Assembly: GCA_021847015.1 (NCBI GenBank)
Contig: JAJZVW010000006.1
Location: forward strand, 1-64,000
Direction: 5' to 3'
DNA: 64,000 bases
Source of the DNA: Pseudomonadota bacterium
Lineage (GTDB): Bacteria; Pseudomonadota; Alphaproteobacteria; Rhodospirillales; Magnetospirillaceae
Notes under the pieces: generated by a model
What the model was told of the DNA's origin: nothing
The model's database searches: none
What the model saw: only the letters and a program-made list of their open reading frames with translations
Program-made: the position numbers and the translations under genes
Shown: positions 58,360 through 64,000 of the stretch, piece after piece
How positions within the stretch are numbered: the stretch's first letter is position 1
How the letters are laid out: each line of letters begins with the position of its first letter

Positions 58360-59142
58360 ATGCTCAAAGGCAGAACGGCCGTGGTCACCGGGTCCACCAG
58401 CGGCATCGGGTTGGGGATCGCCCGTTCCCTGGCCGCCGCGGGCGCCAACGTGATGCTGAACGGCTTCGGCGAGCGCGAGGCCATCGAAGGGATACGGGCC
58501 ACCCTGGCCCGCGATTTCGCCGTCGAGGCGCTGTTCAACGGCGCCGACCTGTCGGACGCGGCGGGCTGCGCAACGCTGATCCGCGACGCCGAGGCCCGGC
58601 TGGGCGCGGTGGACGTGCTGGTCAACAACGCGGGCATCCAGCATGTGTCGCCGGTGGAGACCTTCCCGCCCGAACGGTGGGATGCGGTGATCGCCGTCAA
58701 CCTGTCGTCGGCCTTCCACACCATCCGCACGGCGCTGCCGGGCATGACGATCCGGGGCTGGGGGCGGATCGTCAACATCGCTTCGGCCCACGGCCTGGTG
58801 GCTTCGGCCAACAAGGCGGCCTATGTGGCAGCCAAGCACGGACTGGTCGGGCTGACCAAGGTGGTGGCGCTGGAGACGGCCGAAACCGGCATCACCTGCA
58901 ACGCCATTTGCCCCGGCTGGGTGCTCACGCCCCTGGTCCAGGCGCAGATCGACGCGCGGGCCGAGGCCGAAGGCACGACGGTGGAAGCGGCGGGCCGCGA
59001 TCTGCTGGCGGAAAAGCAGCCGACCAAACGATTCACCACACCGGAGCAGATCGGCGACCTTGCCGTTTTCCTGTGTTCACCGGGCGGTGACAACATGACC
59101 GGCGCCGCCCTGTCCATGGACGGCGGCTGGACGGCGCAGTAA
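58360..59142 (+). CDS. bdhA: 3-hydroxybutyrate dehydrogenase
   Basis: This short-chain dehydrogenase oxidises D-3-hydroxybutyrate to acetoacetate with NAD, in breakdown of polyhydroxybutyrate. It is 260 aa. The cofactor motif TGSTSGIGLGIA is at residues 10-21, NNAG at 89-92, catalytic Ser142, Tyr155 and Lys159 (YVAAK). The substrate-domain features ICPGWVLTPLVQAQI and the C-terminal GAALSMDGGWTAQ are typical of this enzyme rather than of FabG. AGGAGGTGGTGAC precedes the ATG. Confidence 0.93.
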   Translation: MLKGRTAVVTGSTSGIGLGIARSLAAAGANVMLNGFGEREAIEGIRATLARDFAVEALFNGADLSDAAGCATLIRDAEARLGAVDVLVNNAGIQHVSPVETFPPERWDAVIAVNLSSAFHTIRTALPGMTIRGWGRIVNIASAHGLVASANKAAYVAAKHGLVGLTKVVALETAETGITCNAICPGWVLTPLVQAQIDARAEAEGTTVEAAGRDLLAEKQPTKRFTTPEQIGDLAVFLCSPGGDNMTGAALSMDGGWTAQ

Positions 59143-59156
59143 CGCGGAGCGGTTCA

Positions 59157-59175
59157 GGGGGGCGCGACGCCCCCC
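59157..59175. terminator. Hairpin between convergent bdhA and hsp20
   Basis: GGGGGGCG and CGCCCCCC form a perfect 8-bp stem with a CGA loop, 15 bases after the bdhA stop and 14 before the hsp20 stop. It lacks a T-run, so it may act as a weak bidirectional terminator or 3'-end protector. Confidence 0.5.
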
Positions 59176-59188
59176 CGATTCCGAAGGG

Positions 59189-59671
59189 TCAGGCGGCCTT
59201 TTCCGTGTCGGCTGGAGCCGGGGCGGCGTCGAGGATCGCGGGCGGCGCCTTGGCCTCGATCCGGATCGAGCGGGGCTTCAACGCCTCGGGCACCTCCCGC
59301 ACCAGATCGACGTGCAGCAGGCCGTTGACCAGCGAGGCGCTCGCCACCCGGATGAAATCGGCCATCTCGAAGCGGCGCTCGAACGAACGTCCGGCGATGC
59401 CGCGGTGCAGGTATTGGGCGTTGCCCTCTTCCTTCCGGGCGCGTCCGGCGATCGTCAGGGTCGGCCCATGGGCCGTGACGTCGAGATCGGCCTCCGAGAA
59501 GCCGGCGACCGCCATGGTGATGCGGTAATGGTCCTCGCCCATCTTCTCGATGTTGTAGGGGGGATACGCAAAGGCCGCATCGTCCAGGCGCGCGGCGGAA
59601 TCCAGCATTCGGCCGAGATGGTCGAAGCCGACGGTGGAGCGGAACAGGGGAGAGAGGTCGAAGGTACGCAT
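59189..59671 (-). CDS. Small heat-shock protein Hsp20 (IbpA-like)
   Basis: This ATP-independent holdase binds unfolding proteins. It is 160 aa. The N-terminal arm (RTFDLSPLFRSTVGFDHLGR) leads to the alpha-crystallin domain (YPPYNIEKMGEDHYRITMAV through LVNGLLHVDLVREVP) and a C-terminal tail containing the RSIRIEAK anchor. Transcription is expected from a heat-shock promoter at 59787-59814 and translation from a ROSE-like leader at 59676-59694. Confidence 0.95.
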   Translation of the reverse strand: MRTFDLSPLFRSTVGFDHLGRMLDSAARLDDAAFAYPPYNIEKMGEDHYRITMAVAGFSEADLDVTAHGPTLTIAGRARKEEGNAQYLHRGIAGRSFERRFEMADFIRVASASLVNGLLHVDLVREVPEALKPRSIRIEAKAPPAILDAAPAPADTEKAA

Positions 59672-59675
59672 TCCA

Positions 59676-59694
59676 GTCCTCCTGACGAAGCAAC
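59676..59694 (-). promoter_or_regulatory. ROSE-like RNA thermometer hairpin of hsp20
   Basis: On the transcript GUUGCUUCGUCAGGAGGAC folds so that the anti-Shine-Dalgarno arm GUUGCUUC masks AGGAGG, with a bulged G inside UUGCU. This is the hallmark of ROSE elements in alphaproteobacterial small heat-shock genes. Further GC hairpins lie upstream in the 100-nt leader (59695-59779). Heating would open the hairpin and free the ribosome site. Confidence 0.75.
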
Positions 59695-59786
59695 CAGAGG
59701 GAACGGCGACACGGTCCTTCGGCCCCTCGCGAGGACAGGGCCCGGTGCCGCCGCATGGTCCCGAATTCGGCGACCATGCCCCGACC

Positions 59787-59814
59787 AGATAGGCGCGGAT
59801 CGCGACTCGTCAAG
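59787..59814 (-). promoter_or_regulatory. Heat-shock sigma factor (RpoH) promoter of hsp20
   Basis: On the minus strand CTTGAC (59809-59814), a 16-base spacer and CTATCT (59787-59792) match the alphaproteobacterial sigma-32 consensus. It would give a leader of about 105 nt containing the ROSE-like hairpin. The rest of the 59672-60006 gap holds the rcdA upstream region with no clear site. Confidence 0.7.
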
Positions 59815-60006
59815 AGCGGCGGCCACCTCTTGCGAGGACGGCATCCCCCTCGGGCGGCCAATTGCGGGCATCGCCGCCAAGGCCCAAATGGGCGCAAGCG
59901 AAGGACGGGAATGGTTAGCGCCGTTGCCGTTCCGGTACTACAATCGCGGGGCGGTTGTGCGGTGCCGGACGGCGATAACTCCTAGAGTCTTGGACGAGGT
60001 TGGGTC

Positions 60007-60447
60007 ATGGAATCGCCCGCGTTTTTCGCCAAGATGTACGACGAGACCCTCGCCCTATTGGTGGAGGCTCGCAACTACGTCGCCTATGGCGAGCTCAAGG
60101 CCCAGAGGGAGCCCAAGGCTCGTCAGCGCGACGGGGCGGGTGGCGGGCTGCACGCATCCTGCGAGGCGCTGCGGGTTACCGCGCGGCTGACCCAGGTGAT
60201 GGCGTGGCTGATGATCCACCGGGCGGCGGGCGAGGGCGAGATAGCGCCGGAGGAGGCTCTGGCGGACCACAACCGCCTGTCGGGAGGGGACGTCTGCCTG
60301 GACGGGCGGTCCACCGCGGACGAGACTCTGCCGGCCGGTTTGCGCAGTCTGCTGGATCGCAGCCATCGCCTTTATCTGCGCGTCGGGCGCCTCGAAGCGC
60401 AGATGCTGGACGGCGTCAGCCGGGTGGCGCGGTCCTTACCCGGCTGA
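60007..60447 (+). CDS. rcdA: RcdA-like regulator of CtrA degradation (DUF1465)
   Basis: This 146-aa helical protein matches the DUF1465/RcdA family: FFAKMYDETLALLVEARNYVAY, then RVTARLTQVMAWLMIHRAAGEGEIAPEEAL and LRSLLDRSHRLYLRVGRLEAQML. In Caulobacter RcdA is an adaptor that helps ClpXP degrade the master regulator CtrA. GAGG seven bases upstream supports the ATG. Its 3' end overlaps the convergent hypothetical gene by 32 bases. Confidence 0.88.
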   Translation: MESPAFFAKMYDETLALLVEARNYVAYGELKAQREPKARQRDGAGGGLHASCEALRVTARLTQVMAWLMIHRAAGEGEIAPEEALADHNRLSGGDVCLDGRSTADETLPAGLRSLLDRSHRLYLRVGRLEAQMLDGVSRVARSLPG

Positions 60448-61528
60448 ACACGCGCGCGATGAAGGCCGCCACGTCGGGAAGCGGGGTTTCGGGGCCGATG
60501 CCCCCTTGCCGGGCATGGCCGATCAGTTTCTTGATCATATCGGGGTTGGCCTCGTCGCCGAAGACGCGTCCGAAGGCGCCGCTCCCCATGCTGCCGTAGG
60601 CCGCGAGCAACACGACCGCGAGTTGGTCGAGGCGCAGGCCGAGGCCGCCGGCCAACGCCGACCTTGGGCCGTCGGCGACGGTTTCGAGGACGGATGCGGG
60701 ATGGAAGCCGACGTTGCCGCTCTCCAGCGCCCTGCGGACCTCCGCCGACAGCAAGGCATCGGCGAAGCGGGCGCCGGCCGTCCCATCGTCCTCGGCGCCA
60801 AGGGCGGCGCCGCCGGATATCGCCGACGGCAGGGGCTGGGGGGCGGATTCGGGCAGCGGCCGGTCGGGGTCGGCCTCGACCGCCAGGCCCGGAGGCAGGC
60901 CGAGCGCCTTGGCCAGTTTTCTGGGGCAATCGTAGTCCAGCAGATGACGCCCCAGCGTCTGGACCTGGGTCGGGGTCATCCGCGCGTAGGTGGGCACCAG
61001 GGGCACCTGCCAGTCGTAAAGCAGGTGGTGCTTGATGCAGTCGTACAACTCGTCGGCCGGGGACCGCACCGTTGTTCCGGGCTGCCGTTCCGCGGTGGCG
61101 GCCGTCAACAGGCGCATGCGTCCCAGCAACCCGTCCCGCCGGCGGTTGTCGGAAGGCTGGGGCGGGGGGGCGATACCCAGCTGCCGCCGGAAATACCGTC
61201 GAGCGGCGGTGCAAACGATCATGGCCACCACCTGCTCCAGGCTGCGCCCGCACGCCAGGGGCGTGACGTCGTCGGTGACCGCGCGGCCGGACGCGTCAAC
61301 CAGAACGTCCCCGAAATGGGAACGCTGCGCGCGGAAGGTGATGAAGCAGCGGTGGAGGAGATGGACGCTGCCGATGACATGGTCGTAAGCCATGTCCTCA
61401 GGCACGTCCGACAATTCCGGCATCAGCCGTCGCAGGGTTCCGACGACCGGTCCCCTGAGGGTCGCCCGGATGATTCTGACCGGTTCCGCCTCACGGAAAA
61501 AATCAGCAGATACTGCCGTGGCATTCAT
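60416..61528 (-). CDS. Uncharacterised 370-aa protein
   Basis: There is no signal peptide or transmembrane helix. Recognisable segments are only descriptive: VIGSVHLLHRCFITFRAQRS, CGRSLEQVVAMIVCTAARRY, HLLYDWQVPLVPTYARMTPTQ and a C-terminal helical region (LDQLAVVLLAAYGSMGSGAFGRVFGDEANPDMIKKLIGHA is split over two helices). Coding is supported by length, composition and a GGGGGAC site before the ATG. The family is not recognised. It shares a 32-base 3' overlap with rcdA. Confidence 0.7.
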   Translation of the reverse strand: MNATAVSADFFREAEPVRIIRATLRGPVVGTLRRLMPELSDVPEDMAYDHVIGSVHLLHRCFITFRAQRSHFGDVLVDASGRAVTDDVTPLACGRSLEQVVAMIVCTAARRYFRRQLGIAPPPQPSDNRRRDGLLGRMRLLTAATAERQPGTTVRSPADELYDCIKHHLLYDWQVPLVPTYARMTPTQVQTLGRHLLDYDCPRKLAKALGLPPGLAVEADPDRPLPESAPQPLPSAISGGAALGAEDDGTAGARFADALLSAEVRRALESGNVGFHPASVLETVADGPRSALAGGLGLRLDQLAVVLLAAYGSMGSGAFGRVFGDEANPDMIKKLIGHARQGGIGPETPLPDVAAFIARVFSRVRTAPPG

Positions 61529-61639
61529 ACCGTCCCCCCGGGCCAAGCCCCGAGCGCCGCCGGCTCCCCAGCGTGTGCGTAATCCCCATTCGAACTGTGG
61601 AGCGGGTATGGCGCGGTGTCAAGCCAAACGGGGAGGCGA

Positions 61640-61783
61640 CAGCGGTTCTCATTATGTGGCATCAGGGCATGTTGTCATCCCGAGGGGGCGGAGCGACTGA
61701 GGGATCTTTCACGCGAAAGTGCCGGAAAGATCCCTCGCCGTCGGCTCGGGATGACAGCGAAAAATGCATAATGAGAACCGCTG
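61640..61783. repeat. Palindromic MITE-like element, full copy D
   Basis: Outer ends CAGCGGTTCTCATTATG and CATAATGAGAACCGCTG are a 17-bp perfect inverted repeat around the core. Flanking 9-mers GGGAGGCGA (61631-61639) and GGGAGGCGC (61784-61792) match at eight of nine bases. It is part of a 605-bp gene-free stretch (61529-62133) made almost wholly of repeats. Confidence 0.9.
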
Positions 61784-61792
61784 GGGAGGCGC

Positions 61793-61993
61793 CCAGGGCT
61801 CCGAACTCAGGTTTCGAATCGGTCAATGTCATCGTCCACCCCCCCCTGTCATCCCGACAGAGCGACAGCGACGAGGGATCCTTCAGCCGCTGGCGGCTGC
61901 CGTTCGTGCCTGAACGATCCCTCGCTCCGCTCGGGATGACACCATCATTCGCGGGGGCGTCAAGGATTCGGTCATCTGAGTTCGGAGCCCTGG
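61793..61993. repeat. Second palindromic element type sharing the same core
   Basis: CCAGGGCTCCGAACTCAG (61793-61810) and CTGAGTTCGGAGCCCTGG (61976-61993) are a perfect 18-bp inverted repeat. Between them lies the core palindrome (TGTCATCCCGA arm, GAGGGATCCTTCA, GAACGATCCCTCGC, CGGGATGACA) also found in the first element type. GGGAGGCG occurs immediately on each side. Confidence 0.88.
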
Positions 61994-62002
61994 GGAGGCG
62001 AC

Positions 62003-62066
62003 CAGCAGTTCTCATTACGGGTCCGACACGCCACAATTCCCCCTCTCCCGCGGTGCGGGAGAGGGG
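62003..62066. repeat. Orphan left terminus of a third element plus strong hairpin
   Basis: CAGCAGTTCTCATTA (62003-62017) is the left end of the first element type without a matching right end. It is followed by CCCCTCTCCCGC/GCGGGAGAGGGG, a 12-bp stem with a 3-base loop (62040-62066). The hairpin lies 68 bases after the cyclase stop and may terminate it. Confidence 0.65.
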
Positions 62067-62133
62067 ATTTCGCCGCCACCGGCGCCACAATGAGATTTGC
62101 GAGGAAGACGGCGGGGCTCCGAATGCCCGGCCC

Positions 62134-63978
62134 TCAGCCGGTGGCGGATCGCCAGGAGATTTCGAACAGCGGGACGGGATCGCGGAACCCCTTGAGGATC
62201 CGGCTGCCGGCCGGTACGAACGATGCTCCCTTGCCGGAGGCCAGATCCTTGACCACGGCGGTGCACAGGATCTGATCCGGGTCGGTGGCGGCGCATACCC
62301 GCGCGGCGAGCTGGACCGTGCTGCCGTAGAGGTCGTCCTCCTCCTCGATCGGCTCCCCGGCGTTGAGGCCTATGCGCAGCCGCATCCCCAGTTCGGGATG
62401 CCGCTGGTTGTGGGCTTCGACGCCGCGCTGGATTTGCGCCGCGGCTTCCACCGCGCCCGACGCCGACGGGAACGAGGCCATGATGCCGTCGCCGGTGTGC
62501 TTGATTTCGCGGCCCTCCTGCTGGGCGATGGCGGAACGGACGATGCCGTTGTGGCTGCGCACCACCTCCTGCGCCGCCATGTCGCCCTTGGCCTGGGTCA
62601 GGTCCGTGGAACCGACCATGTCGGTGAACATGACGGTGACGATGCTGGCCTTCTTCTCCGTCGGGTGCCCCCATTCCCTGATCACGCCTTCCAGCCCGCG
62701 ATGGGCTTCGCGTTCGCGGCCGTCGAGGAAATCGTTCATGGCGCTGCGGCCGGCCTGGATCACCCGCATGTAGCGCGGCTCCAGCAGGTATTCGGGCAGG
62801 TGGTCCTGGAACCGGTCGGCCATCTCCCCGGCGGTGCCCAGCGTCTCCAGCGCCGTGCCGGTGAGTTGGCGGCGGTCGCCGTCATCCAGCCGGCTGGTCT
62901 CGCAAAGGGTGTCGACGCCGCCGGCCACGTAGAGGTGCAGGGCGAATTTGTTGTAATTGTCCAGGCGGATGGCGATGGCCCGGATGACGTCGAGGGCGGT
63001 GTCCAGGAAACGCATGAGCGCCGAGCGCGGCGGTTCGGCGGCGGCAAGGGGCGGCGGCGGAACCTCCGCGGGCTTCGGTTCGGGATTCGGTTCGGCCGCC
63101 GGATCGGGCCCCGCCGGGGCGTGCTCCGGCGGTTCCGGTTCGGCGCGCTGGTGGGGTGGTTCGGCCGCCGGGGGCGGCGGCACCGCGACGGAAGGGGCGG
63201 CCGGCACCGGCTCGGCCGGCGGCTCGCCGGACGGCCCGCCTAGTCCGAGTTCCGCCAGCATCTCCTCGGTCAATGCCTGCCGGGCCAGGCGATCGAGCGA
63301 ACGCTTGAGTTCCCGCGACCGGTCGTTTTCGGCGGCGGCGGCGGCTGGCGGCGGCGGCGCCGGCCGGTGGCGGACCTTGACTTCGGCCTGGCGCGGCAGA
63401 AAACGCATCGCCAGGGGGACGGCGGCCATCAGGAACGTCAGAATGAAGACGGCGAACAATATGCCCGGGTAGTTCTCCGGCTGGACGTTCACCGCCACGC
63501 CCCATTTCCACATGGTCATGATGGCGTCGGGGGTGATCTTGACCGCCAGCATCGCCACCACCAGGGCCGCCGCCAGGATGGCGGCCAGCCGCAAGACCAC
63601 CTGGCTGGCGGCCCGCGCCTCGGGGACCTTCTTCCGTGGCGGGGGGCGGGACGGAGCGGGCTCGGCCGCCGATGGCTTGCCGGAGGGCTGCGACGCGGAG
63701 CGCCCGGAACCGCCGCGGGCGGCGGCCGGCGCGGGAACGGGCCGCGCGGCCGGCCGCGACTTGTCCACCGGCGCCTTTCCGGTCATGTAGACGTCGGCTT
63801 CGTCGAAGGTATTGGAATCGGTGTGGTACGTCTCGCGGACCACCCGAACCTTCATGGCATGCTTTTCGAGTTCTTTGGCCTCGGCGATGGCCTCGTCGCG
63901 CTCGTTGCGCGGAAAACGCGCATGCAGCATCCACCCGCGCGGCTCGAGGACGTAGACCTCGTAGTGGACGATCATCAT
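62134..63978 (-). CDS. Membrane-bound class III adenylate/guanylate cyclase
   Basis: This 614-aa protein has an N-terminal soluble domain (about residues 1-75, MMIVHYEVYVLEPRGWMLHA onward) and a Pro/Ala-rich linker. Two transmembrane helices follow (VVLRLAAILAAALVVAMLAV and YPGILFAVFILTFLMAAVPLA), then a long Pro/Glu-rich stretch, a helical segment and the C-terminal cyclase domain. The cyclase keeps metal Asp residues (VTVMFTDMVGSTDLTQ), HTGDGIMASF and GLNAGEPIEEEDDLYGSTVQLAARVC. It would make cAMP or cGMP from the inner membrane. The ATG at 63978 is doubled at 63975; no upstream gene is visible before the window ends. Confidence 0.88.
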   Translation of the reverse strand: MMIVHYEVYVLEPRGWMLHARFPRNERDEAIAEAKELEKHAMKVRVVRETYHTDSNTFDEADVYMTGKAPVDKSRPAARPVPAPAAARGGSGRSASQPSGKPSAAEPAPSRPPPRKKVPEARAASQVVLRLAAILAAALVVAMLAVKITPDAIMTMWKWGVAVNVQPENYPGILFAVFILTFLMAAVPLAMRFLPRQAEVKVRHRPAPPPPAAAAAENDRSRELKRSLDRLARQALTEEMLAELGLGGPSGEPPAEPVPAAPSVAVPPPPAAEPPHQRAEPEPPEHAPAGPDPAAEPNPEPKPAEVPPPPLAAAEPPRSALMRFLDTALDVIRAIAIRLDNYNKFALHLYVAGGVDTLCETSRLDDGDRRQLTGTALETLGTAGEMADRFQDHLPEYLLEPRYMRVIQAGRSAMNDFLDGREREAHRGLEGVIREWGHPTEKKASIVTVMFTDMVGSTDLTQAKGDMAAQEVVRSHNGIVRSAIAQQEGREIKHTGDGIMASFPSASGAVEAAAQIQRGVEAHNQRHPELGMRLRIGLNAGEPIEEEDDLYGSTVQLAARVCAATDPDQILCTAVVKDLASGKGASFVPAGSRILKGFRDPVPLFEISWRSATG

Positions 63979-64000
63979 GGCGTCTCGGTACAACCCCCGG

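Overview
The window is high-GC DNA with tightly packed genes. It carries several protein families typical of Alphaproteobacteria: RcdA/DUF1465, TrcR/DUF1013, DUF1192, DUF2794, an alphaproteobacterial SOS box (GTTC-N7-GTTC) and a ROSE-like thermometer in front of hsp20. A phasin and a 3-hydroxybutyrate dehydrogenase suggest polyhydroxybutyrate metabolism. Together these fit a free-living Rhodospirillales-type bacterium (Magnetospirillum-like). That assignment is inference, because no rRNA or other taxonomic marker gene is present.

Layout. 0.3-5.4 kb: periplasmic methionine sulfoxide reductase MsrP, small exported and membrane proteins, a phasin, and an Nramp-type transporter translationally coupled to a 71-aa membrane protein. 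5.8-22.1 kb: an alpha-glucan cluster made of a GH13-GlgE fusion, a TreS-maltokinase fusion, GlgB, GlgX and MalQ. It can turn trehalose/maltose into maltose-1-phosphate, polymerise and branch it, and trim it again. A chemoreceptor with a zinc-binding C-terminus sits in the middle of this cluster. 22.2-26.7 kb: a low-complexity protein, a CnrH/CnrX-like trio in which the sigma protein has only region 4, an APH-kinase/P-loop fusion and a tandem universal stress protein. 26.9-31.1 kb: der, bamB and a YfgM-like gene in the conserved order, then a thioredoxin-like protein. 31.2-36.4 kb: small proteins, the SOS mutasome genes imuA and imuB (split by an opposing small ORF) and a beta-propeller lipoprotein. 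36.5-37.35 kb: an AT-rich island with a Panacea-domain gene overlapping a two-TM protein, a candidate toxin-antitoxin pair. 38-42.9 kb: FetAB-like iron exporter, TyrS, AnmK. 42.9-46.85 kb: a molybdo-hydroxylase accessory operon (2Fe-2S subunit, FAD subunit, XdhC, MoCo cytidylyltransferase) without the large molybdenum subunit. 47-58 kb: a second Panacea-like gene, DUF455, Bcp, GlnE, an AsmA/YhdP-like protein, a glycine-zipper lipoprotein, TrcR and a quinone oxidoreductase. 58-64 kb: DUF1192, BdhA, Hsp20, RcdA, an unknown protein and a membrane adenylate cyclase.

The most striking non-genic feature is a family of about 140-bp palindromic elements. They have an outer inverted repeat (AGCGGTTCTCATTATG type) around an inner palindromic core. 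Three full copies are flanked by 9-bp direct repeats that look like target-site duplications. One copy sits in the 3' end of the quinone oxidoreductase gene and supplies its last codons; removing the element plus one duplication restores an in-frame stop three codons later. Core-only copies lie in many other intergenic gaps, and a second element type carries the same core inside different termini. No CRISPR array, rRNA, tRNA or complete insertion sequence was seen.
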